Positions 55,030-64,000 of a stretch of DNA of 64,000 nucleotides are shown one piece after another. How positions within the stretch are numbered: the stretch's first letter is position 1; every line of letters starts with the position of its first letter. The stretch is from contig OZ024928.1 in NCBI GenBank assembly GCA_964017235.1, forward strand, positions 149,692,881 through 149,756,880. The letters are read 5' to 3'. The notes beneath the pieces are model-generated. The model was not told the origin of the DNA and did not search any database. It worked only from the letters and a program-made list of their open reading frames with translations. Both the position numbers and the translations under genes were made by a program. The stretch is from Sabellastarte sp. h YS-2021. Lineage: Eukaryota > Annelida > Polychaeta > Sabellida > Sabellidae.

Positions 55030-56415
55030 CTAACTGCTGGTCGGAGTAAAGACCATACCATTTAGTCTGTGAGGAGGAAATGGTCGGAGGAAATGGTCCA
55101 TAGGAAGGCTACCGGCTTCAGTGGTTCTGGAGGGGTATCCCTCAGTCATGTTAAGGTTGAGTTTAGCTAATTTTCGGCAGAGCCAGTCCTCTGTAGGCAT
55201 TTGTACTGAAATCTTGCTGGGTGCCGGAGCCTTGGGACCTGCGAAGGGATTGTCGTCAGATGGGTTTGAGCTGTCCATATCAGGAATATGCGACCACCCC
55301 ATGAAGGAACGTATGCCTCTCATAGTTTCCCGGTAGGTTTGCTCTTCTGACGCCGGGAGTTCTTGATCAAATTCCTGGTCGTCGGACAAATCTCCCTCCT
55401 CTACAAAGAGTTCCACCGGAGGAGTGTCAGACAGCTGACTCTGGGTATCAGAGTCCAAACTAGAAATACTGTCCTTTCGGCCCGTCTGAGGGGTCGGTGA
55501 AAATGAGCCGGTTGAACTCAAAGGTCGGTCGGAGGGAGGGTGGTTGGATGTCTCAGCAGGAAGAGTTGAAGGTCGGTGAGAGTCTGAGCTAGGCTTACCG
55601 GTCGACTTATGCTTCTGAGAAGCGGTGTCTGGACCAGTGCGCCCTCGTGTAGCAATGTTAACTTTAGATTTCAGCTTACCGGCCGACTTTTGCTGTGAAG
55701 CAATAATGTCTGGGCCAGTGCGCTTTATAGTTGAAGAACCTTGTGATGCATGCTCTGGGTGTAGCTTACCGGCCGACGGCTGCAAGGCAGCACTAGAGTC
55801 TGGGCCAGTGCGCTGAGAGATGTCCAGAGACTTATCAGTTGGAGGAAAAAAGGGTTCAGAGTCACGTGAAACATTTCCTGGTGGAGGGTGATCTGGAGCG
55901 ACCCTGACATCTGAAGAGAAGGTAGGTTCTATGGATCTGGCTAAGAGTAAGGCTTCTAGCCTATTGAAACGATCCGCCCATTTGTCCTCAAGGGCTGAAA
56001 ACTTTTCTTTCGTGGCAGAAGAGAGAGTTGAAGATGATGATGATTTCTTTGTTTTAGCAGGGGGCTTTTCCTTTTTGAGTTTCTTATCAGGTGGGGCAGG
56101 CGATTTATCAGCACTAGGCCCACTAACAACCCCAATGACGGAGACACTGGAAGGGTCTACAAGTTCGTCTATGGGTTGGGGATTATCGAAACGTTTTGCC
56201 CCTTTTTTCTTTCTTGATTTTATACGATGGAGTAGAGATCTGGGCACGCTGCTCAGGGGTGAATGAATTACAGAGAGTACAGTCTGCAGTGTCTTTGTTA
56301 GCAATACATGGTTCCTCACCTTTCCCCTTTCCCTACAACGTGCGCAGAAAGCATGTCCGTCGAAAATAGCCATTGCATGGCCACAACTCCCCCTCTTCTG
56401 GCCAGGTGAAGACAT
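55030..56415 (-). CDS. DIRS-3 gag-like ORF, N-terminal part (461 codons)
   Basis: Starts at 56415 with a Cys/His module (SCGHAMAIFDGHAFCARCRE), then a Lys/Ser-rich region and a helical KWADRFNRLEALLLAR. A repeat region holds three degenerate copies of RTGPD ... SAGKL (about 55830-55600) and is followed by SSLDSDTQSQLSDTPPVELF, an acidic block and YRETMRGIRSFMGWSHIPD, also found in DIRS-2. The frame ends shortly after HRLNGMVFTPTSS. Probably the nucleic-acid-binding structural protein of the element. The repeats are not seen in DIRS-1. Confidence 0.75.
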   Translation of the reverse strand: MSSPGQKRGSCGHAMAIFDGHAFCARCRERGKVRNHVLLTKTLQTVLSVIHSPLSSVPRSLLHRIKSRKKKGAKRFDNPQPIDELVDPSSVSVIGVVSGPSADKSPAPPDKKLKKEKPPAKTKKSSSSSTLSSATKEKFSALEDKWADRFNRLEALLLARSIEPTFSSDVRVAPDHPPPGNVSRDSEPFFPPTDKSLDISQRTGPDSSAALQPSAGKLHPEHASQGSSTIKRTGPDIIASQQKSAGKLKSKVNIATRGRTGPDTASQKHKSTGKPSSDSHRPSTLPAETSNHPPSDRPLSSTGSFSPTPQTGRKDSISSLDSDTQSQLSDTPPVELFVEEGDLSDDQEFDQELPASEEQTYRETMRGIRSFMGWSHIPDMDSSNPSDDNPFAGPKAPAPSKISVQMPTEDWLCRKLAKLNLNMTEGYPSRTTEAGSLPMDHFLRPFPPHRLNGMVFTPTSS

Positions 56416-56785
56416 AGTTCATAAAACAGAGATGTAACTTTAGAATACTAAGATTCAAGACGATTTCCAAGCAATAAATTCCAAAAAACACAATTTCTGG
56501 CAGAGATAAAATTTTCCACTGTGCACTGGTTCGCGCCAAACGAAAAAGATGCTATGACGTCACTCTGTCTAGACAGGAAGAAAGTACGACACGCCATCTG
56601 GCGAGTGCAGTGGTGCTACGGACCGACCTGCTAGTGGAGACACAGGACGTCTTTTTCTGACATTTGGCGGGCCGGTCTGCGCCGACCGGATAAGCTATTG
56701 TCCATTGGATAGGATGTATTAACGCAATAAAAGTTTCGTTTCCAGAACCGACTATTTGTTTACAGAAGACTTCTAATGGTATCTG

Positions 56786-57176
56786 TAGGGCTGCGAACGA
56801 GTACTCGAGCTGCGGTAGACGAGTCGATCTTGGCTAGTACTCGAGTCCATTTTAAGTACTCGGTTACTCGTGATGCATTGTATTATCGCCCACGTAATGA
56901 AATGTTTGTGTAAAATATGCTGCATTTCAGCATTTCCGTCACATAACATCAATTAAAGTTGTTGTTTTCCATTGAAAACCTATAATTTACTCCATAATCT
57001 ATAATATCTGGTTAAATAGGAGACGTTTTTCTTCAAAAGTTTTGTTTCCGGAATCGACTATTCTGTTTACAGAAGACTTCTAATGGTGGGAACTAAATCT
57101 CGCGGTTACTCGAATTCGGGTCGGTTGTCAGAGGGCGAGTACTTGATGCCATTTTTCAGCACCCGTCACAGCCCTA
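56786..57176. mobile_element. hAT-like MITE next to DIRS-3
   Basis: Ends TAGGGCTGCGAACGAG and GTCACAGCCCTA. Text TTTACAGAAGACTTCTAATGG occurs both inside it (57067) and just outside (56758), next to the DIRS-3 5' end. This suggests that DIRS-3 lies in another copy of the same MITE. Confidence 0.7.
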
Positions 57177-57368
57177 AAACGAAGTACACAAAAGTAGCTA
57201 AGTAGCTATTAATCAGTTAGCTATAGATTAATAGGTCAAATCAAGGTCAGACTATGACGTTGCACACCTACACCGTCCCTGCCAAGTATCAACTTCCTAC
57301 ACCTTATGGTTGCCGAGATGTAGCCTGGACAAGATTTTATAGGTCAAGGTCACTACGGCAAGGTCAAA

Positions 57369-58377
57369 CTAGAGGAATGCTTTTGCTAACAAAAGCGAAG
57401 CGTCCCTTAAAGTTTAAAATGCTTTGTGGTTTTAATAAGCATGCTGTAAAGCTAAGAATGCACAAAGCTGCACTGTATGCTTTCCCAATACCTCTTAATA
57501 CATTCTGAAGCTATAAAAGCAACGATAAAGGAGATATAAGGCAAAAACTCCAAAGCAGCTATTTATGACCCCAGTTTGGCCCATAAGGGAGGGTCGGGGG
57601 GTAAAAACTGACCGGCTATTTAGATTCTCCACATATGCTTTCCCAATACCTCTTAATACATTCTGAAGCTATAAAAGCAACGATAAAGGAGATATAAGGC
57701 AAAAACTCCAAAGCAGCTATTTATGACCCCAGTTTGGCCCATAAGGGAGGGTCGGGGGGTAAAAACTGACCGGCTATTTAGACTCTACACATATGCTTTC
57801 CCAATACCTCTTAATACATTCTGAAGCTATAAAAGCAACGATAAAGGAGATATAAGGCAAAAACTCCAAAGCAGCTATTTATGACCCCAGTTTGGCCCAT
57901 AAGGGGGGGTAAAACTGATCGGCTATTTAGACTCTCCACATATGCTTTCCCAATACCTCTTAATATATTCTGAAGCTATAAAAGCAACGATAAAGGAGAT
58001 ATAAGGCAAAAACTCAAAATCGGCTATTTTATGACCCCAGTTTGACCCATAAGGGGGGGATCGGGGATAAAACTGACCGGCTATTTAGACTCTCCATATA
58101 TGCTTTCCCAATACCTCTTAATACATTCTGAAGCTATAAAAGCAACAATAAAGGAGATATAAGGCAAAAAAAAAAATTGTTTTTGATCATGTGACCTCCA
58201 TAAAGGTCAAAGGTCAAATTTAAGCATGCAGAAAAATTTTCCCACGCCTAAGGTATATAACTGCCAAATATGGTTTGAAACCTTCTAATAATAAGGGAGA
58301 TATTCAAGGGAGACCATAATGCGGCGGAGAGGAAACTGAGGCGAAAAACAAATAAGCGCCCTTTCAGGGACGCTTAA
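57369..58377 (-). mobile_element. B-type Helitron2-like element B1
   Basis: Left end CTAGAGGAATGCTTTTGC with a 7 bp stem (GCTTTTG/CAAAAGC), then GAAGCGTCCCTT. Right end AAGCGCCCT/AGGGACGCTT around TTC, ending TTAA. It is inserted in the AGGTCA-rich satellite: left flank AAGGTCAAA, right flank TTAAGGTCACACC. It carries a 158 bp array. Confidence 0.78.
57476..58170. repeat. 158 bp array of element B1, about 4.4 copies
   Basis: TATGC(TTTCC) starts at 57476, 57634, 57792, 57941 and 58099, spacing 158, 158, 149 and 158. Units are nearly identical (AAAGGAGATATAAGGCAAAA, TATTTATGACCCCAGTTTGG), so the array is young. Confidence 0.93.
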
Positions 58378-59049
58378 TTAAGGTCACACCATGATGTTGC
58401 ACACCTACACCCTCTAACCAATGTTCCTACCAAGTATCAACCTCCTAGACCTTTCGGTTGCCGAGATATAGCCCAGACAAGATTTTCAAACTCAAGGTCA
58501 CTGCGGCAAGGTCAAATCAAGGTCAGACTATGACGTTGCACACCTACACCCCCTAACCAATGTCCCTACCAAGTATCAACTTATTACACATTACAGTTTC
58601 TGAGATACAGCCCGGACAAACTGTTTCCCACCGCCCGCCCAAACGCCCATCCATCCGGACACTCTGGGTGAAAACAATACCCCTAAAAATAGCCAGCCTC
58701 GGAAGGCAAGAACCCCAGCCCACAGGCTTAATGGTAAACAGCATTGAGATTTGGGAAAATCTTAGGAACAACTTTAGTTGTCAGAAGTATACAGAATCCA
58801 CAAAATTAATAAGTAAATTAAATTTTTATAAGTTAATACCCTGCCATATGCCATGGGAAACCAATTCCTCCACCACCTTTAAAGCAAGAGAAATTGAGCA
58901 TAAATCTTTTTCTTAGCTAAGCCGTGGGAATGAAAGAACTGTTTTGTATACTATGCATCTACCCCACTGTCCTTGTTTGTCACAAAATACTACAATTGAT
59001 TTTCTGATAATTGTGGCAAAATATCAATAAATTCCAGAATAACCTTTAC
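58378..59049. repeat. AGGTCA-rich satellite remnant and intron sequence
   Basis: 58378-58640 continues the satellite interrupted by B1. 58680-58760 shares text with 32460-32530. The rest up to the exon is unassigned. Confidence 0.55.
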
Positions 59050-59120
59050 CTTTCTCCCATCAAGTCCTTCCCATTGAGTTCATACACTGCATCATCAGCA
59101 TCCCTGTAGTCATCAAATTC
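59050..59120 (-). CDS. SRSF4/5/6-like: SR-protein gene, exon for the second half of RRM1
   Basis: Acceptor ATTTCAG before 59120, donor GTAAAG after 59050. Encodes EFDDYRDADDAVYELNGK and DLMGE, then AG of a split arginine codon. In SR proteins this follows the RNP1 motif (KNGYGFV), which must be in the missing upstream exon. I searched 59250-64000 by eye on the minus strand and found no candidate for that exon. Confidence 0.95.
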
Positions 59121-59559
59121 CTGAAATTGGGAAAGACGTCATCACACTGACAAGTAGCACATAAAATGGCAATATCCTTCAATTTCCTTTCATCCACATC
59201 ACAATAAAAGTCCCGAAATGCACAAGAACATGAGATAAATGAAAGCACTTTCTTTATATTCCCGACTTATTTACCAACAAGAGGAGAGTGCCCGTGAACG
59301 GGCACTGTGTCAGCTGACTGAGTGTTTTTGATTTGTGAAGGTGATTAAAGGACAGAATAATTATCAGGAAAAGGGCTGTACAGAAATACAGTAAATGGTA
59401 ACTGAACAGCAAGTTCGAAAGAAATTCCGAAGCTGACAGAAGAAAAGGATAAAAAAGTTGTGCCCTGTAAATGGTATTATGAAGGAAAATAACAAGGTAA
59501 TTGTTTAAGTGTAAAAAATAGGTTAAAACATATTTAAAGAAATACTACAAATGCAATAT

Positions 59560-60250
59560 CCTCGTTCGACCTTGAAGAAGGGGTCCAAGGTCAAATCTAA
59601 CCACACAAATACATTCCCAGCCCATGATTTCCTATGGTTTACCATTCCAAACCTCTAGGACCAATTATAAATGAGTTATAAGCACTTTTAAGCTTGGCTG
59701 TCCTCATTTGACCTTGAAGGAGGGGTCCAAAGGTCAAATCTGACCATACCAAAAGATTCCGAGCCAATGATTTCATATGGGATGGTTTACCATCCCAAAT
59801 CTCTGTCACCAATAATAAGCGAGTTGTAGGCACTTTCAATTTTCGCTATCCTCATTTGACCTTGAAGGAGGGTTCCAAGGTCAAATCGGACCATATCAAC
59901 AGATTCACAGCCCATGATTTCCTGTCTGTTTACCATCCCAAACCTCTGGGACCAATAATAAGCGAGTTATAAGCACTTTTAAGTTTGGCTATCCTTGTTT
60001 GACCTTGAAGGAGAGGTCATTGAAGGTCAAATCTGACCACACCAAAAGATTGTTTACCATCCCAAACCTCTGGGACCAATAATAAGCGAGTTATAAGCAC
60101 TTTTAAGTTTGGCTATCCTTGTTTGACCTTGAAGGAGGGGTCATTGAAGGTCAAATCTGACCACACCAAAAGATTCCCACCCCATGATTTCCTACAGGTT
60201 GGTTTATCATCCCAAACCTCTAGGATCAATAATAAGGGAGATATAAGCAC
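59560..60250. repeat. 147 bp satellite, four to five monomers, reverse orientation
   Basis: Reverse complement of the array inside DIRS-1: GACCTTGAAGGAGGGGTC, CAGCCCATGATTTCCTA, AATAATAAGCGAGTTATAAG. Confidence 0.92.
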
Positions 60251-60429
60251 TTTTCATGACTGACAAAAAACACCTGTGGCGGCCATCTTGTTTCTCAAAA
60301 TGAGGCCAAAAATATTCCCAGACAACATTTTATGGTTATTAATATATACTGCAAACTTAAGAAAGCTAGCTATAATATTTTTTTTCATCAGAGCAGTAAT
60401 GGTGAAATCTCTCTCTACACACTGCGGCT

Positions 60430-62030
60430 ATCCAGTGGATACAATGATTTACTCAACAGTGAGAACCTGACAGTAGCTATTGCTCAGCTATGCCATGACA
60501 TAGAGGTCTGCAATTTCACTATGTTATAGCTGACCAAAAATTCTGTGAATAACATATTTAACAAATTACTCTAAATGTAATAGTTTTCAAGTTACAACTG
60601 ATTTACTCAACAGTGAGAACCTCAAAGGAACTATTACTCAGCTATGCAATGAGCTACATGTCTGAAATTTTACTATGTTATAGCTAACCCAAAAGTAGGT
60701 GAACAACATATTTAAGCAAACTACTGTAAATGCAATAGTTTTCAAGCTACAACTGATTTACTCAATACTGAGAACCTCAAAATATCTATTGCTCCGCTAT
60801 GCCATGAGTTATAGGTCTGTAATTTCACTATGTTATAGCTGACCCAAAAGTAGGTGAACAATATATTTTAACAAAATACTCCAAATGCAATATTTTTCAA
60901 GTTATAGCTGATTTACTCAACAGTCAGTACCTGAGAATAGCTATTGCTCAGTTGTGCCATGAGCTATAGGTCTATAATTTCACTATGTTATAGCTGACCC
61001 AAAAGTAGCTGAATAACATATTTGCACAAATTTCTGTAAATGCAATAGTTTTCCAATTATAACTGATTTACTCAACAGTGAGAACTTTAAAGTATCTATT
61101 ACTCAGCTATGAAATCAGCCACAGGTCTGAAACTTCACTATGTTATAGGTGACCCCCAAATAGGTGAATAACATATTGAAACAAAATACTCTAAATGCAA
61201 TAGTTTTCAAGTTATAAGTGATTTACTCAACAGTGATAACCTAAAAGTAGCTATTACTCAGCTATGCCATGAGCTACAGGTCTGAAATTTTACTATCTTA
61301 TAGCTGGCCCAAAAGTACCTGAATAACATATTTATACGAAATTCTCTAAATGCAATAGTTTTTAAGTTACAAGTGATTTTACTCACGATGGAAGTTACTG
61401 AAAAGCCCAAAAGTAGCTATTACTCACTTACCTATTGAGACAGACACCCAACTTACTCACCATATTGTAGCTATGAAAAAAGTAGCTGAATAACATATTT
61501 TAACAAAATGCTCTAAATGCAATACTTTTCAAGTTATAAGTGATTTACTCAACAGTGATAACCTAAAAGTAGCTATTACTCAGCTATGCCATGAGCTACA
61601 GGTCTGAAATTTTACTATGTTATAGCTGACCCAAAAGTAGCTGAATAACATATTTATACAAAATTCTCTAAATGCAATAGTTTTCAAGTTATAAGCGATT
61701 TACTCAATAGTGATAACCTAAAAGTAGCTATTACTCAGCTATGCCATGAGCTACAGGTCTGAAATTTTACTATGTTATAGCTGGCCCAAAAGTAGCTGAA
61801 TAACATATTTATATGAAATTCTCTAAATGCAATAGTTTTTAAGTTACAAGTGATTTTACTCATAATGGAAGTTACTGAAAACCCAAAAGTAGCTATTACT
61901 CAGTTATTGAGACAGACACCCAACTTACTCACCATATTGTAGCTATGAAAAAAGTAGCTGAACAACATATTTTCACAAAATGCTGTAAATGCAACACTTT
62001 TGAAGTTATAAGTGATTTAGTGCATGATTT
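60430..62030. repeat. 155 bp satellite array, about ten monomers
   Basis: ATGTTATAG at 60521, 60675, 60830 and 60985 (spacing 154-155). From 61380 some units belong to a variant with GACAGACACCCAACTTACTC, alternating with the basic unit. Confidence 0.9.
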
Positions 62031-62415
62031 CATGAATTTTAATGCATTAAAAATTATTAAAAAAATTTATTAAAAAAAAGTAAGACAGATCCAGGTCTCA
62101 TACTCACACAAGAGAATCTACCTCTGGCCTAGTACATATATGCAAGATATGAGAGAAATCCCTGCAATAGTCACTGAGAAAATTGTGATAAAAAGTTGAA
62201 ATTTTCACACTTTTGGTGGGGGTACCCCCCTTATGCCTCTAGCAAACAGACGAACAGACAGATTTGCATGCCTTGAACAATTTTTCATCCTCGATAGATA
62301 AGGTATCTTTTAAAAAAACAGCATGTCTCTAGGCCTTGTAGTTTTGGAGAAGAAGTTGTTCACACGGACGCGTACGCCCACGCCGCACAGTGATGACATA
62401 ATGTCAGCTGACATA

Positions 62416-62634
62416 AAAAAAAATGTTTTTTCATTGAAAAGCTCTCGGTACCCAGATACCAGCATACCAACCCATCCCTAGTTTAGAATGTATACAACCT
62501 TAATCTGAAGAATTCCACCACATATTTGAGTTACTGATCAAGGGTTCATCAGGATTATGTTTACGTTTATTAATGTTCCTATCATATGCAATTGATATCT
62601 GGCAGGGCTGGACAACTTTGTCAGCACTTGCCAG
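62416..62634. other. Sequence between D1 and a MITE
   Basis: Contains the isolated end ACCAACCCATCCCTAG (about 62475-62490) of the MITE family seen at 36702-37643. Nothing else recognised. Confidence 0.45.
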
Positions 62635-63046
62635 TAGTGTTGGACCGATTAGACATGTGCTCGATTAATCGTATACAATCATGGTTGGTCATTGTCGTTT
62701 TCTAATAATAAAATTTTCAGCTTAAATCTTGCCTTTCCTAATGTACCTCAATATCCACACATATTTAAAATATTTCGGCGATTATTATTTATTAAATTGA
62801 CAGATTTATCATCAAGACTTTGTTTATACCTACCACCATATTAACGGGAAGAGGGTACTTTTGGTAGATTTTAAATGTCGAATCGAAACACTGTTATTCT
62901 TACCAGATTGACCTATACTTTATCCCGCATAGTGTTTCTTAAATAATGACCAAGCATGGAGTAATATAATCAATTAGGGGTCAATCATCGATCGGAAAAA
63001 TGGACCAATAATCGACCATGAAAATTGGAGGAGAGTCCCAATACTA
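62635..63046. mobile_element. hAT-type MITE, 8 bp target duplication with one mismatch
   Basis: Ends TAGTGTTGGACCGATTAG and AGTCCCAATACTA; flanks CTTGCCAG (62627-62634) and CTTGTCAG (63047-63054). Relative of the MITE at 44990-45410. Confidence 0.88.
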
Positions 63047-63163
63047 CTTGTCAGTTGGACAAGTTGCATTCATATTCCACTAGCTCTCACCTAAAATCTA
63101 CTTGCCCGTATTTTGTTGTTCCATAGGTTATCAAGCTTGTCTTCGGATTGCCATGATTTAGAT

Positions 63164-63522
63164 TAAGGCTGTGATAGGTTACCCGGTTACCCCAAAACGG
63201 TTCGAAGTCTGTAAGAAACCGAGTACAAAGTAACAAAGCGGGTAACTGAAAATATATTAAATATACTGTAAAACAGCGAAAAACTTGGGTAAACCTCAAT
63301 ATTCTGTCAGATTTCTCTAACTACCAATAGTTTTTCATGTAATTTTCCTTATTTATACAGATATTTAACATTATTTTTCTTAACATATTGTTTACATCAT
63401 CCGCCATGTTTGCTTCTCTGCTACTTCCACTGGGTGACAACTAAAAGACGGTTACCCGAATTCGGATCGGTTCTTGCGAGACGAATTCCCGGTGTCGTTT
63501 TTCTAACGAAGTCACAGCCTTA
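63164..63522. mobile_element. hAT-type MITE with perfect 8 bp target duplication
   Basis: Ends TAAGGCTGTGA and TCACAGCCTTA; flanks ATTTAGAT at 63156-63163 and 63523-63530. Confidence 0.93.
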
Positions 63523-63530
63523 ATTTAGAT

Positions 63531-64000
63531 CATCACGATTTTAAAAACAATTGGCTATGTCGGCCATTTTGTCTTCAAAATGAGGCCAAAATTTTACACA
63601 GGCATGTTTTCATAGAAATAAACATTCCCTGCAAATTTGATGAAGATATATTCATAATTGAATGAGATATTAAGGTTAATGTAAAACCTTGACTAATGGA
63701 CAGATGGAAGACGTTTTTATAATATCCTGACTAGAGATGGCATCATGAGGGAAGTCTTCTGTTGATATCGGCAATGGTTTTCATGACGACATCATGAACG
63801 CTTCACAGAAATTTACATATACAGGTAGTAAATTTTTTTCAAAAATCAAACCATTGTAGAAGTACTCACATTTTGTTGTTTTAAAGAAATAAAGCAGAAG
63901 ACTTGTTTTTATTTCGTTTTTTCACTTCCTGTCTACTTACTGTTGCTAGGGTTGTACTAAAGGTCACACACAACAATTAGGAAATACAACAGAATAAAAA
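63531..64000. other. Window end, dispersed repeat fragment
   Basis: Near 63560 there is text similar to the border block of the 147 bp satellite (CGGCCATTTTGTCTTC). No exon recognised. Confidence 0.35.

Larger units (their letters stand above)
52197..56732 (-). mobile_element. DIRS-like element DIRS-3, 3'-truncated
   Basis: 5' ITR at about 56693-56732 (TTATTGCGTTAATACATCC on the minus strand, like DIRS-2). Gag, RT and RNase H follow in order. The element stops at about 52286 inside the RNase H-recombinase linker, where B2 begins; no recombinase or 3' ITR is found. Confidence 0.85.
59278..62415 (-). mobile_element. Helitron2-like element D1 with two satellite arrays
   Basis: Left end CAAGAGGAG, an 8 bp stem AGTGCCCG/CGGGCACT around TGAA, then TGTCAGCTGAC (59308-59318). 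Right end: palindrome ATGTCAGCTGACAT followed by AA. Contents: 147 bp satellite in reverse orientation (59560-60250), the border block GGCGGCCATCTTGTTT (60272), the 155 bp array and a 330 bp terminal domain shared with D2. Confidence 0.78.

Noticed and set aside
59250-64000. First exon of the SR-protein gene
   Set aside because: No minus-strand stretch coding for the N-terminal half of RRM1 ending in a donor after GYGFV was seen. It may lie outside the window.

Overview
The window is a stretch of invertebrate animal genome carrying one recognisable host gene and a very dense set of transposable elements and satellites. The host gene lies on the minus strand and encodes an SR splicing factor of the SRSF4/5/6 (Drosophila B52) type. 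Seven coding exons, all with GT-AG borders and consistent phase, run from 59120 down to the stop codon at 30980. The first exon, which should hold the start codon and the first half of RRM1, was not found and probably lies beyond position 64000. The SR protein type and the abundant AGGTCA-rich repeats, DIRS elements and satellite-bearing Helitrons suggest a mollusc, most likely a bivalve. The species assignment is inference.

Layout: 0.2-0.75 kb decayed Ty3-type integrase. 1.9-12.3 kb DIRS-like tyrosine-recombinase retrotransposon (minus strand), interrupted by a roughly 3.8 kb array of a 147 bp satellite. 12.3-19.2 kb satellite array split by nested non-autonomous rolling-circle (Helitron2/Helentron-like) elements. 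19.2-23.5 kb a further such element containing a plus-strand helicase-endonuclease fragment. 23.5-30.1 kb two apparently nested elements of another Helitron2-like family, interrupted by a CR1/L2-type LINE. 30.4-59.1 kb the SR-protein gene, with introns full of hAT MITEs, a second LINE, two more DIRS elements and more Helitron2-like elements. 59.3-62.4 kb a Helitron2-like element upstream of exon 2, then two hAT MITEs to the end.

Three patterns stand out. (1) At least six repeat families share one plan: one end is CTAG or CAAG next to a stem-loop and a subterminal inverted repeat, the other end is a hairpin made of the same inverted repeat and ending in AA, and most carry a central tandem array of 133-166 bp monomers. 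All copies I could orient point the same way as the host gene. (2) Two diverged DIRS elements have the same unusual terminus: a roughly 300 bp palindrome-ended module abutting the ITR, inserted together with the element as one unit. (3) Nested insertions with clear flanks and target duplications allow a relative chronology. All transposon ORFs seen are broken except a 683-codon RT ORF in one LINE, a 646-codon RT ORF in the other (without its C-terminus), and the 299-codon helicase-endonuclease fragment.
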